DNA from: Saccharopolyspora soli
GTDB lineage: Bacteria > Actinomycetota > Actinomycetes > Mycobacteriales > Pseudonocardiaceae
Assembly: GCF_022678645.1 (NCBI RefSeq)
Contig: NZ_JALBWV010000003.1
Location: 177,459 to 241,458 of the forward strand
Length of the DNA: 64,000 nt
Reading direction: 5' to 3'
Part shown: positions 39,639-48,267 of the stretch, in pieces
How positions within the stretch are numbered: position 1 is the first letter of the stretch
Layout of the letters: each line of letters starts with the position of its first letter
The notes under the pieces: generated by a model
What the model was told of the DNA's origin: nothing
The model's input: only the letters and a program-made list of their open reading frames with translations
The model's database searches: none
Position numbers and translations under genes: made by a program

Positions 39639-40640
39639 CTACGGGCCTCCGGTGGTGGTCGGGTCGGTGACCACCTGTATTCCGGCGCCGTTGGCGGAGG
39701 CGATGTAGATCGTGCCGCTGTCCGGGTCGACGGCGACCGAGTTGGGTTGGTTGATGGTCGGTAGCCGGTGGCGTTCTTGTGGTTCGCCGCCTGCGATGTC
39801 GTAGCCGACGAGTTCGTTGGTCGCGGTCAGCGTGATCCAGGCCAGGTCGCGGGTGGGGTCGTAGGCGAGGCCGTAGGGGGCGCCGGGGACCGGGTAGCGC
39901 TGTTTCATGACCAGCGGGTCGGTGCTGAACGCGAGGAGTTCTTCGCCGCGGGTGTCGATGGTGATGATGCGGCCGTAGCGGTCGGTGATGGCGTTGGTGG
40001 CGCCTTGTCCGGCGCGCAGCCCCGCGCCTTTGCTGCCGGTTGCCGGGTCGACCGGGGTGAGTGCGGTGGTGAGGCGGTCGAGGACGTAGATGTCGCTGGG
40101 GGTGGGCAGCAGTTGCGCTGGGCCTTGGAACTTGTCGGCGGTGGCGGTGGGTTGGCCGTTTTGCAGGACGGTGACCGTGGCGGTGTTGCGGAGGGCGACG
40201 GCCATGCGGTTGCCGTCGAGGTCGACGGCGTCGACGGGACCGCCGGGTACCGGGGTGGTTTGCGCGGTTGCGGTGCGCAGGTCGACGCGGGTGACGAGGT
40301 TGGTGTCGGGCAGGGCCGCGACGAGTTGGCCTCGTTCGGTGTGCAGCGCGGCGGGGGCGCTGGGCAGCGGGACGGTGCGCTGGGTGTTGGTGCTCGGGTC
40401 GGTGAGGATCAGGCTGGGGCCGCTGGCGAGCACGAGGGTGTGGGTGTCGCGGTCGTAGGCGGCGAGTTGCACCGGGGGTGCGGGGCGCACGGTGCCCGCT
40501 GGCGGGGTGGTTGTCGGGGGTGCGGCGGCGGGTGTTGCGGCGGTGAGGTGGTCGGTGACTTGGAGGGGGTCGCTGGCGGTGTCCATTCCGCAGCCGGTGA
40601 GCAGGGTTGCGGTGAGACAGGTGATGACCAGACGACGCAA
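39639..40640 (-). CDS. YncE-like beta-propeller lipoprotein
   Basis: 333 aa. The signal peptide ends in the lipobox LLTGC (Cys17). A Pro/Thr linker leads into repeated blades of the YVTN/NHL type (for example SVAVDPDSGTIYIASANG, GLAYDPTRDLAWIT). It is predicted to be anchored on the outer face of the membrane. Extracytoplasmic beta-propeller lipoproteins of this type are often of unknown role. No partner gene is adjacent. Confidence 0.87.
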   Translation of the reverse strand: MRRLVITCLTATLLTGCGMDTASDPLQVTDHLTAATPAAAPPTTTPPAGTVRPAPPVQLAAYDRDTHTLVLASGPSLILTDPSTNTQRTVPLPSAPAALHTERGQLVAALPDTNLVTRVDLRTATAQTTPVPGGPVDAVDLDGNRMAVALRNTATVTVLQNGQPTATADKFQGPAQLLPTPSDIYVLDRLTTALTPVDPATGSKGAGLRAGQGATNAITDRYGRIITIDTRGEELLAFSTDPLVMKQRYPVPGAPYGLAYDPTRDLAWITLTATNELVGYDIAGGEPQERHRLPTINQPNSVAVDPDSGTIYIASANGAGIQVVTDPTTTGGP

Positions 40641-40860
40641 CGAGGCCCTCCTTGGTGTTGCTGGTCCGCGTGGTGCGGGTTTCCTCCTCCAGGATCCCTG
40701 ATCGGGTGGGTGGGCTGGTGGTTGGCCTGGGTGGGCGGGGTCTCAGTGCTCGGTTCGCGCGGTTGCGCACCGGGTCCGAGGACGAGTTCTCAGGGTGGCA
40801 TGTCGGGGGTGGGGCCGGAATGGGTGCGGTGGAGGTTCCTCCGATGGGCGGCAGGGCTGG

Positions 40861-41844
40861 TCAGGGCTGTGCGGGGTTGCGTTCGGGGTAGTTCTTGTCG
40901 GGGGCGCTGATGTCGTCGAGTGCGGCGCGGATGGCTGGGGGGAGGGTGAGGTCGTCGGCGGCGAGGGCGGTTTTGAGCTGGGTGGTGGTGCGGGCGCCGA
41001 CGACGGGGGCGGTGACGCCGGGGCGGTCGCGGACCCAGGCGAGGGCGACGTGTGCGGGGGAGGTGCCGAGTCCTTCGGCGGCGGTGAGGACGGCTTGCAC
41101 GATGCGGGCGGCGCGTTCGGTGCGGTGGTGTTCGACGTAGCTGGCGAGGTGGTTGGTGGCGCCGCGGGAGTCGGGTGGGGTGGCGTTGCGGTATTTGCCG
41201 GTGAGCACGCCGCGGCCGAGGGGGGCCCAGGCGAGCAGCCCGAGGCCGTGGTGGCTGGCGGCGGCAGTGACTTCGCGTTCGATGCCGCGTTCGACGAGGG
41301 AGTATTCGACTTGGGTGGAGATCAGGGGGGTTCGGGTGGGGTGGGCGTTCTGGTGGGTGGCGGCGGTGGCCAGTTGCCATCCGGAGTAGTTGGAGATACC
41401 TGCGTAGCGGACGCGGCCGCTGGTGACGGCGGTGTCGAGGGCGGCGAGGGTTTCGTCGAGGGGTACTGCTGGGTCCCAGGCGTGTAGTTGCCAGAGGTCG
41501 AGGTGGTCGACTTGGAGGCGGCGCAGGGAGCCGTCGAGGGCGGTGAGCAGGGCGCCGCGGGAGGCGCCGCCGCCGAAGGGGCCGGGTTTGCGGCGGGCGA
41601 CGGCTTTGGTGGCCAGTACGATCTCGTCGCGGGGCAGGTGGGTGTTGAGCAGGTCGCCGAGGATTTGTTCGCTGTGGCCGTCTTGGTAGACGTCGGCGGT
41701 GTCGACGAGGGTGCCGCCGGCTTCGTGGAAGAGGGACAGTTGCTCGGCGGCTTCGTCGGCGTCGGTGTCCAGTCCCCAGGTCATGGTGCCGAGGGCGAGT
41801 CGGGAGACGCGGAGGCCGCTGCGGCCGAGCTGTCGGTGTTCCAC
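40861..41844 (-). CDS. Aldo/keto reductase
   Basis: 327 aa, (beta/alpha)8 NADPH-dependent reductase. The catalytic tetrad is visible: Asp in LVDTADVYQDGHSE with its Tyr, Lys in LATKAV and His in LWQLHAWD. The cofactor end reads APVVGARTTTQLKTAL. Closest in style to the AKR11/12-like general stress or sugar aldehyde reductases. It stands alone, convergent to nothing on its 3' side (220 bases to the lipoprotein start), and diverges from uppP. Confidence 0.9.
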   Translation of the reverse strand: MEHRQLGRSGLRVSRLALGTMTWGLDTDADEAAEQLSLFHEAGGTLVDTADVYQDGHSEQILGDLLNTHLPRDEIVLATKAVARRKPGPFGGGASRGALLTALDGSLRRLQVDHLDLWQLHAWDPAVPLDETLAALDTAVTSGRVRYAGISNYSGWQLATAATHQNAHPTRTPLISTQVEYSLVERGIEREVTAAASHHGLGLLAWAPLGRGVLTGKYRNATPPDSRGATNHLASYVEHHRTERAARIVQAVLTAAEGLGTSPAHVALAWVRDRPGVTAPVVGARTTTQLKTALAADDLTLPPAIRAALDDISAPDKNYPERNPAQP

Positions 41845-42110
41845 GGTGGGTGAGGGTATTCGGTGGGGCGGCCGCGGTTGGTGAAGCTGGAGCGGCGGGT
41901 CTGATTCTGAGTGTTCCGGATCACAGTGCCCGGTTGGTGCGGGCCTGGTGGTTGCGCGGTGTGATCGGCTGCTAGCTGACCTGGGTGGATGTGGGTTGGC
42001 AGGGTGGCGGTGGGTGGCTGTTGGCGATGCTGCAAGATTTGGGTTCTGGCTTCGCGGCCGGTTGGCCGGTGGATGTACAAGTTCTTGCGATCGTGCTGGA
42101 GTGTGTTTCG

Positions 42111-42941
42111 GTGTCGTGGTTGCAGGCCATGGTGTTGGCCGTGGTCCAGGGGCTCACCGAGTTCCTTCCGATTTCCTCGTCCGGGCACTTGCGGATCGTC
42201 TCGGAGTTGTTCTTCGGTGATGATGCGGGTGCGTCGTTCACGGCGGTGACGCAGATCGGGACCGAGTTGGCGGTGGTGGTCTACTTCGCCAAGGACATCG
42301 TCCGGTTGGTGGCGGTGTGGTTCCGCGGGTTGGGCAGCGCCGAGGTGCGGCGGACGCAGGATTATCGGTTGTCGTGGTATGTGATCGTCGGCAGTCTGCC
42401 GATCGGGATCTTGGGGTTCTTGTTCCAGGACTACATCCGGTCGACGTTTCGGAGTTTGTGGATTACCGGGACGACGTTGATCGTGTTCGGTGTGCTGATG
42501 GGGTTGGCGGAGCGCTTCGGTCAGCAGCGTCGGGGTCAGGATCGGTTGCAGCTGCGTGACGGTGTGCTGATGGGGTTGGCGCAGTCGTTGGCGTTGATTC
42601 CGGGTGTGTCGCGTTCGGGTGGGACGATCACCGCTGGTCTGGCGTTGGGGTTGGATCGGCCGACTGCGGTGCGGTTCTCGTTCTTGTTGGCGATCCCGGC
42701 GGTGTTCGCGGCGGGGTTGTCGGAGATTCCGCACGTGTTCGAGCCGAGTGCTTATGGTTTGCAGCCGTCGGTGGCGCAGATGATCGTGGCGACGATAGTG
42801 GCCGGGGTGATCGGTTACGTGGTGATCGCCTGGTTGCTGCGGTTCGTGCAGCGGCACAGCGTGTACTTGTTCGTGTGGTACCGGATCGCGTTGGGTGTGC
42901 TGGTGTTCGCGTTGTTGGGTTTCGGTGCCATGCAGCCGTGA
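42111..42941 (+). CDS. uppP: Undecaprenyl-diphosphatase
   Basis: 276 aa, about eight membrane helices. Active-site motifs are [17 protein letters not shown] near residues 14-30 and [14 protein letters not shown] near 160. It dephosphorylates undecaprenyl diphosphate to recycle the lipid carrier for peptidoglycan and gives bacitracin tolerance. The GTG at 42111 gives the family-typical [14 protein letters not shown]; a longer frame from 41985 adds 42 atypical residues. Followed by an 18-bp perfect hairpin. Confidence 0.95.
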   Translation: MSWLQAMVLAVVQGLTEFLPISSSGHLRIVSELFFGDDAGASFTAVTQIGTELAVVVYFAKDIVRLVAVWFRGLGSAEVRRTQDYRLSWYVIVGSLPIGILGFLFQDYIRSTFRSLWITGTTLIVFGVLMGLAERFGQQRRGQDRLQLRDGVLMGLAQSLALIPGVSRSGGTITAGLALGLDRPTAVRFSFLLAIPAVFAAGLSEIPHVFEPSAYGLQPSVAQMIVATIVAGVIGYVVIAWLLRFVQRHSVYLFVWYRIALGVLVFALLGFGAMQP

Positions 42942-42951
42942 TCCGCTGTTC

Positions 42952-42996
42952 AACGACAACGCGGCCCGCGCCGGTGGTGCGGGCCGCGTTGTCGTT
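42952..42996. terminator. 18-bp perfect-stem hairpin terminator
   Basis: Arms 42952-42969 and 42979-42996 are perfect complements around a 9-base loop, 11 bases after uppP. No T-run. Confidence 0.85.
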
Positions 42997-43058
42997 CGAC
43001 CCGCACTTGTGGGGGTTGAGGTGGGTGGCGGTGGAGTGGGCGCCTACCCTCGGCGGAC

Positions 43059-43748
43059 GTGGCGACTCTCATCCTGTTGCGGCATGCACGGTCGGCGGCC
43101 AATGGTGCCGGGACGTTGGCGGGGCGAACACCCGGCGTTGGGTTGGACGAAACCGGGGTGACGCAGGCGGCGGGCCTGGTCGGTCGCCTGGCGGGGGTCC
43201 CGTTGCGGGAGATCGTGGTGTCCCCGATGCAGCGCTGCCAGGACACCGTGGCGGGGTTGGCGGCGCAGCGGGAGCTGTCTCCGGTGGTCGAGCCGGATCT
43301 GGCCGAGGTCGATTACGGGGAGTGGACCGGGCGCAAGATCAGCGAGCTGGCCGAGGACGCGTTGTGGAAGGTGGTGCAGCAGCACCCGTCGGCGGCGGTG
43401 TTCCCCGGTGGTGAGGGGTTGGCGCAGGTCCAGGCGCGGGCGGTGGCCGCGGTTCGGGCGCATGATCGTCGGATGGCCGCGGATTCGGTGTGGTTGGCCT
43501 GCACGCATGGGGATGTGATCAAGGCCGTGCTGGCGGATGCGCTGGGTATGCACCTGGACGCGTTCCAGCGGATCATGGTGGATCCGTGTTCGGTGAGCGT
43601 GGTGCGCTACACGGAGACCAGGCCGTTCGTGTTGAAGATCAACGACACCGGTTCGGACGTGTCGGGGCTGTTGCCGCCCAGCGATGCGGTGAAATCGGAT
43701 GCGGTCGTGGGTGGTTCGACCGGTGCCGCGGAGGCCGAGCGCAGCTGA
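43059..43748 (+). CDS. Histidine phosphatase, MSMEG_4193 family
   Basis: 229 aa. The phospho-acceptor histidine lies in LLRHARSAANG, the second active-site region is SPMQRCQDTV, the acid is the Glu of EVDYGEWTG, and the late histidine is CTHGDV. The family is annotated as putative phosphomutase/phosphatase conserved in actinobacteria. GTG start at 43059. Its stop lies inside a perfect hairpin shared with the convergent gene. Confidence 0.9.
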   Translation: MATLILLRHARSAANGAGTLAGRTPGVGLDETGVTQAAGLVGRLAGVPLREIVVSPMQRCQDTVAGLAAQRELSPVVEPDLAEVDYGEWTGRKISELAEDALWKVVQQHPSAAVFPGGEGLAQVQARAVAAVRAHDRRMAADSVWLACTHGDVIKAVLADALGMHLDAFQRIMVDPCSVSVVRYTETRPFVLKINDTGSDVSGLLPPSDAVKSDAVVGGSTGAAEAERS

Positions 43749-43765
43749 CCGTGGGGTCAGCTGCG
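43740..43765. terminator. Convergent terminator embedded in two stop codons
   Basis: CGCAGCTGACC-GTGG-GGTCAGCTGCG, a perfect 11-bp stem with a 4-base loop. It covers the stop codons of both convergent genes (43748 and 43757), a very economical bidirectional terminator. Confidence 0.75.
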
Positions 43766-44566
43766 GAGGTAGACGACGTGGCAGCGGGTGTCGGCGGGCA
43801 GGAAGCGTTGGGTGCCGCCGGTGAACCGGATGAGGACCTGCCGGTAGCTGGCCGGGGTGACCTGGTCGACGATGCCGACCGGTCCGATCGGGCCGTAGAT
43901 GCGCACCGGATCGCCGGGGTGGAGTTCGTCGGCGCGCACGCGGTTGATGTTGGTGGCTGACGATGCCGGTCGCAGCCAGCGGACCGTGCCGAACCAGGCG
44001 GCGTAGGCGGCGGCGGGCAGGATCAGCGGCAGCCACGTGTTGAGGTCGATGAGTGCCAGGCCGAGTGCGGCTCCGGCCAGTGCGGCCCACAGTCCGGAGC
44101 TGATCGGCCAGCGGCCCAGTTGCAGCCAGCCGGTGGTGCGGACGGTGCCGTCGAGTTGCTGCCCGCGGGGTGGCGGCGCGGGTTCGCCGGGGAAGTCGAA
44201 GTAGGTCTCGTCGGTGTCGCTGAGGTCGTCGCGGGTGCTTTCCGGGGTGATCTTGCCCAGTGGTTCGCGGGCGGTGTTGTCGGGGCGCACCGGCGGTATT
44301 TCGATGGTGGCGGCCAGCGACGGGTTGTCGGTTGGGACTGCCAGCGGTTGGTCGAAGTTGGCGTGCCCGGGGTTGAGCAGGGTGCGCAGCATCGCGGCTT
44401 GGGCGCCGCGGTGTCCGCAGGTCGGGCAGATCATGGCCACGCCGGTCGGGGCGTCGTGGTCGGCGGTGGTGGTCAGCGGGCCGTGCCCGTTGGGGCATTG
44501 CGGCGCGTAGGGGCCGTTTTCCAGGACGCGCAGGGCGCTGGTGCGGTCGGTGGCTTCGTTCACCAT
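43757..44566 (-). CDS. Zinc-ribbon membrane protein, unknown
   Basis: 269 aa. An N-terminal cysteine pair set (CPNGHGPL...CPTCGHRG) forms a probable zinc ribbon at about residues 24-54. An acidic linker, two membrane helices (about 160-200) and a C-terminal SH3/DUF-like beta region (HPGDPVRIYGPIGPVGIVDQVTP) follow. I do not recognise a named family. The ATG has GAGGTGG upstream. It overlaps the Thr-rich gene by 7 bases, so the two are co-translated. Confidence 0.75.
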   Translation of the reverse strand: MVNEATDRTSALRVLENGPYAPQCPNGHGPLTTTADHDAPTGVAMICPTCGHRGAQAAMLRTLLNPGHANFDQPLAVPTDNPSLAATIEIPPVRPDNTAREPLGKITPESTRDDLSDTDETYFDFPGEPAPPPRGQQLDGTVRTTGWLQLGRWPISSGLWAALAGAALGLALIDLNTWLPLILPAAAYAAWFGTVRWLRPASSATNINRVRADELHPGDPVRIYGPIGPVGIVDQVTPASYRQVLIRFTGGTQRFLPADTRCHVVYLRS

Positions 44567-45090
44567 TGCGTGGTCCACCTCAGCTTGCCGTCGTCGGCCC
44601 GTTGGCAGGTGGCGGCCGCGCCGGATGAGGTGCGGGCGAAGTCGCCTTCTCGGGAGCAGCGTTCGCCTTCGGCGACCACTGGGACCCAGCCGTCGTCCGG
44701 GTTGGAGGTGGTGGGGTTCGGGCGGTCGTCGTCGGGACGGGTCGGGCGCGGCGGGCGGGTTTGCTGCGTGGTCGTTGTCGTTGTGGTGGTTGTGCTGGGC
44801 GGTTGTGTCGTCTTCGTGGTGGTCGTGGTGGTTGTGCTCGGCGGCGTGGTCGGTTCCGGTTCGGAGGTGGTGGTCGTCGGTGTCGGTGTGGTGCTGGTCG
44901 GTTCGACGTAGCTCACGGGTGCCCGTGGTGGTGGCGGTGGATCGGCGATGTTGTGGCCACCGCTGTTCGGCAGGGCGTGGACGGCACCGGCTCCGGTTGC
45001 GGCCAGCAGCGCGACGGCGGGTAGCAGCCGTGCCGCCAGCGGGGTCTTCCACCACCAGCGGCGTAACTGGTCGGGGTGCTCGGCGGGCAA
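44560..45090 (-). CDS. Thr/Pro-rich single-pass membrane or secreted protein
   Basis: 176 aa. A cytosolic N-terminus with RRWWWK precedes one membrane helix (about residues 20-38). A long low-complexity Thr/Pro stalk (about 60-120) and a short globular tail with two cysteines (Cys143 and Cys160 or nearby) follow. It is likely anchored with the tail outside the cell. The TTG start has AAGGAG 7 bases upstream. Low complexity means homology cannot be judged by eye. It is in an operon with the zinc-ribbon membrane protein. Confidence 0.7.
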   Translation of the reverse strand: MPAEHPDQLRRWWWKTPLAARLLPAVALLAATGAGAVHALPNSGGHNIADPPPPPRAPVSYVEPTSTTPTPTTTTSEPEPTTPPSTTTTTTTKTTQPPSTTTTTTTTTQQTRPPRPTRPDDDRPNPTTSNPDDGWVPVVAEGERCSREGDFARTSSGAAATCQRADDGKLRWTTQW

Positions 45091-45450
45091 CTGGTGACTC
45101 CTTCGGTGTTGTGCCGTTGTTCTCCCCGACCCGGCTGGCGAATCGTAGCGAATTCGTCATGAATCTGTGCCCTGCGTCTGGGCGACATGTTCGGTTTCCG
45201 GTGGATTGTCGGAGCGTATGGAGTCGAAGACCGCCGGTTGTGATCTGCATCGCGACACCTCGAATGCGCGCACCGAGCAACTGAACACACATGCGCGGCC
45301 ACGAAGAGTGTGCACGCGACCGTACTATGTGGACTGTCCGCAGCGGAATGTTCGGAAATGTCGGCGGAATAGACCGAAATGTCATTTCAACTGGACTTAA
45401 GGCTGTCTTAGGGCTCGCTGTGGCGCGCAGAGGATCTATGCTCGTCGGAC
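45091..45450. other. Intergenic region, no gene seen
   Basis: 360 bases between divergent genes, visibly less GC-rich than its surroundings. It should contain both promoters. A possible -10 TATGCT at 45437-45442 lies just 8 bases before the methyltransferase ATG. No palindrome or RNA structure stands out. Confidence 0.5.
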
Positions 45451-46113
45451 ATGACGGCATCCACAGCCGTGGCCTGGCTGGTGCGGGCCTGCGACCGGTT
45501 CAACGCCGCGCATCCCTGGGACCACAACGCCCACTACCACCGGTGGATCCTGCGGCAACTGCCCAGCCGCGCCGGGCGGGCCTTGGATGTCGGCTGCGGC
45601 AGCGGCGACCTGGTACGAGCCTTGGCCACCCGCGCCGAACGCGTGCACGGCATCGACCGGGACGCCACGATCACCGACCACGCCCGCCGATTGACCCCGC
45701 GCGCCGCCCGCATCGACTACACGGCCGCCGACGCGTTGGCACACCGACCGGCCCAGCGCTACGACGTGATCACCTGCGTGGCCGCCCTGCACCACCTGCC
45801 TTTCGCCCCGGCGTTGACCGAGTTCCGGCGATGGCTCGCGCCCCACGGCACGCTCGTGGTGCTCGGCGTCTACCGCGAAAACACCACCGCTGACCGGTTG
45901 CTCGCCGGGGTGGCGGTCCCGGCCAACCTGCTCGTCGGCTGGGCCAGCGGCCGCGGGAAGCGCCCGGTCGCGATGACCGCACCCACTCGCCCGGCAACGA
46001 TGACCTTCGCCGAGATCACCCAGCAGGCCCGTCGGATCCTGCCCGGCACCCGCGTTCGCCGCCACTTGTTCTGGCGATACAGCCTCGTCTGGACCCACCA
46101 CGAGCCCAGCTGA
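45451..46113 (+). CDS. Class I SAM-dependent methyltransferase
   Basis: 220 aa. Motif I is ALDVGCGSGDLVRAL (about residues 43-57), motif II the HGIDRD acidic end, and motif IV ITCVAALHHLPF. The remainder is compact, as in small-molecule methyltransferases. The start ATG follows a likely -10 element so closely that the transcript may be leaderless. No pathway partner is adjacent; the acceptor is unknown. Confidence 0.87.
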   Translation: MTASTAVAWLVRACDRFNAAHPWDHNAHYHRWILRQLPSRAGRALDVGCGSGDLVRALATRAERVHGIDRDATITDHARRLTPRAARIDYTAADALAHRPAQRYDVITCVAALHHLPFAPALTEFRRWLAPHGTLVVLGVYRENTTADRLLAGVAVPANLLVGWASGRGKRPVAMTAPTRPATMTFAEITQQARRILPGTRVRRHLFWRYSLVWTHHEPS

Positions 46114-46149
46114 TGACTACCGCGTCTGTTCCTGGGCAGTGCGCGCCGA

Positions 46150-47028
46150 TCAACGTGGTTGCGTGGTTTGGAGTTCGGCGCTGCCGCCCAGCCACAGGCC
46201 ATCCGCCTGGCCGTCGCGCATCACGAAGCGGACCGCGATTTCCGATGGTCTGCCCATCGCCCGTCCCTGCCGCACCCGGATCCGGCGGTCGGTGTTGTCG
46301 ACGAGACCGTTGGCCAGCAGTCCGAACGACAACGCGGCCGCCGCGATTCCGGTGGCGGCATCCTCCGGGTAGCCGGACGCCCGCGGGAATTGCCGCGCAT
46401 CGAAAACCTGGTGATCCGCGTCGGAGACCGCGTACGGGTAGAGACCGGTCGAAGCGAGCAGCCCGCAGACGCGTTCGACACGACCGAAATCCGGTCGCAG
46501 CCCGTCGAGCACGGCCACGTCGGCTACCGGTATCAGCGTCTTGACCCGGCTGGTGCGGGCATTCTGGACGGGCAGCGGCGCGAGGTCGGCTGGCGTCATT
46601 CCAAGCACGTCGAGCAGCGCTGGCATGGCGTCGTCGTCCACCGGCTCGACTTCGCCGCGCGGCTGCGTTATCTCCACCGTTCGGTCACCGACGGGACCGG
46701 ACAGGCGCGCGTGCACCGGGCCGCTGCGCGTCGAAACGGTCAGGTGGTCACCGGCCAGTTCGCCGAGCTGGTCGAGCAGCCACACGGCGGCGACGGTCGC
46801 GTGTCCGCACATGGGCATTTCGTGGTTGGGCACCCAGAAGCGCAGGGCGTAGTCGCAGCGGGAATCGGGCGGGGCGGAGCGCACGAAGCCGCTTTCGTGC
46901 CCGTACGACCGGGCTAGGGCCTGCATGTCGCGGTCGGACATCGGGTCCGCGTCGACCACGATCGGGGCTGGGTTGCCGCCGCCGGGTCCTGCGGCGAAGA
47001 CGTTGACGAGGTGGGCTTTCGGGGGCAT
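46150..47028 (-). CDS. PhzF family isomerase/epimerase
   Basis: 292 aa with the two-fold diaminopimelate-epimerase-like fold. Characteristic segments are GGGNPAPIV (about 16-24), the active-site Glu in GHESGFV, FWVPNHEMPMCGHATVAAVWL and YPEDAATGIAAAAL. PhzF relatives isomerise small acids, and many outside phenazine clusters have no known substrate. It lies directly downstream of, and co-directional with, an XRE regulator gene 24 bases away. Confidence 0.9.
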   Translation of the reverse strand: MPPKAHLVNVFAAGPGGGNPAPIVVDADPMSDRDMQALARSYGHESGFVRSAPPDSRCDYALRFWVPNHEMPMCGHATVAAVWLLDQLGELAGDHLTVSTRSGPVHARLSGPVGDRTVEITQPRGEVEPVDDDAMPALLDVLGMTPADLAPLPVQNARTSRVKTLIPVADVAVLDGLRPDFGRVERVCGLLASTGLYPYAVSDADHQVFDARQFPRASGYPEDAATGIAAAALSFGLLANGLVDNTDRRIRVRQGRAMGRPSEIAVRFVMRDGQADGLWLGGSAELQTTQPR

Positions 47029-47052
47029 CGGACTCGCTCGCGAAACCGAGGG

Positions 47053-47325
47053 TCATGCCGACATGCGTTGGTGGGTGGCCTGTGCGGCCGCGACGTCGCG
47101 GCGCAGCTCGTCCAGCGATAGGCCGACCGCGTCGGCCACCGCCGCGACGGTGAAGAACGCCGGGGTGGGGATGCGGCCCTTCTCGATCTTGCGGAGGGTT
47201 TCGGTGGAAATCCCGGACGCGGCGGCGATCTCGACCATGCTGCGTTCGCCGCGAGCCGCTCGCAGCGCTTGGCCGAGCAGTTCGCCGCGTTGTCGTTCCT
47301 GCTCGTTCAGCGGCACACGAACCAT
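47053..47325 (-). CDS. XRE family helix-turn-helix regulator
   Basis: 90 aa. One HTH_3 domain: LGQALRAARGERSMVEIAAASGISTETLRKIEKGRIPTP (key part MVEIAAASGISTETLRKIEKG at about residues 30-50). There is no effector domain. Upstream of the PhzF gene and divergent from map; it probably represses one or both through the short AT-rich gap. Confidence 0.88.
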   Translation of the reverse strand: MVRVPLNEQERQRGELLGQALRAARGERSMVEIAAASGISTETLRKIEKGRIPTPAFFTVAAVADAVGLSLDELRRDVAAAQATHQRMSA

Positions 47326-47334
47326 GCCCGTGAT

Positions 47335-47351
47335 ACTAATATCGGTATAGT
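47335..47351. promoter_or_regulatory. Candidate XRE operator/promoter
   Basis: ACTA-ATATCGGTA-TAGT, short inverted ends in an AT-rich 45-base divergent gap between the XRE gene and map. TATAGT at 47346-47351 may also be the map -10 element. Weak. Confidence 0.35.
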
Positions 47352-47375
47352 TATTGGGTCCAGCGGGAGATGTGC

Positions 47376-48143
47376 ATGATCGAGCTGAAAACGGCCACCG
47401 AGATCGACGTGTTGCGAGAAGCGGGCCGGATCGTCGCCAACGCCCTGCACGCCGTGCGCGCGCACGCCACGGTCGGCACGTCGCTGCGCGAACTCGACGA
47501 ACTCGCGCGCACCGTAATCACCGACGCCGGGGCGCAACCGGTGTTCCTCGGCTACCGGCCCAACTGGGCACCCACCCCGTTCCCCGGCGTGATCTGCGCC
47601 TCGGTCAACGACGCCATCGTGCACGGCATCCCGAACCGGCAGCGGTTGGCCGACGGCGACCTGGTCAGCATCGACTGCGGGGCCCGCGTGCAGGGCTGGG
47701 TCGGCGACGCGGCGATCACCTTCAGCGTCGGCACCGCCCGCCCCGCCGACGTGCTACTGACCGAGACCACCGCGCAGGCCCTCGCCGACGGCATCGCCGC
47801 CGCCCAGCCCGGCGGCCGCATCGGCGACATCTCCCGCGCCATCGGCCTGGTCGGGCGCAGCGCCGGGTACGGCATCCCCGGCCCCCTCGGCGGCCACGGC
47901 GTCGGCCGCGACATGCACGAGGCGCCGTTCGTGCCCAACGACGGGTCGCCTGGTCGCGGCGCCCCGCTGCGACCAGGACTGGTCCTGGCGATCGAGCCGA
48001 TGTTCCTCGCTGGCGGCCACGACGACATCCGCACCGCCGAGGACGGCTGGACCGTGTGCACCGGTGACGGCAGCCGTGCCGCCCACGTCGAGCACACCAT
48101 CGCCATCACCGAGGACGGCCCGCGGGTGCTCACCGCGCTGTGA
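47376..48143 (+). CDS. map: Type I methionine aminopeptidase
   Basis: 255 aa. The dinuclear metal site is visible: His in NDAIVHGIPN, Asp in VSIDCGA, Asp in WVGDAAITF, His in LGGHGVGRDMHEAP, Glu in LAIEPMF and the final Glu in HVEHTIAIT. It removes N-terminal Met from nascent proteins. The ATG at 47376 has GGGAG 6 bases upstream; an in-frame ATG two codons earlier is too close to that site. Actinobacteria usually have more than one map gene, so this may be an accessory copy. Confidence 0.93.
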   Translation: MIELKTATEIDVLREAGRIVANALHAVRAHATVGTSLRELDELARTVITDAGAQPVFLGYRPNWAPTPFPGVICASVNDAIVHGIPNRQRLADGDLVSIDCGARVQGWVGDAAITFSVGTARPADVLLTETTAQALADGIAAAQPGGRIGDISRAIGLVGRSAGYGIPGPLGGHGVGRDMHEAPFVPNDGSPGRGAPLRPGLVLAIEPMFLAGGHDDIRTAEDGWTVCTGDGSRAAHVEHTIAITEDGPRVLTAL

Positions 48144-48267
48144 CGCCCCCGGCCGAGTCGACCGGCCACAGTGGAAACGCGTCGATGAGCAACGCCACAT
48201 GCCGCCACCGCCGGAGATCCGGATACTGGACGACGCGGAACCGCGCCCGTCCACCACGAGGAATTCG

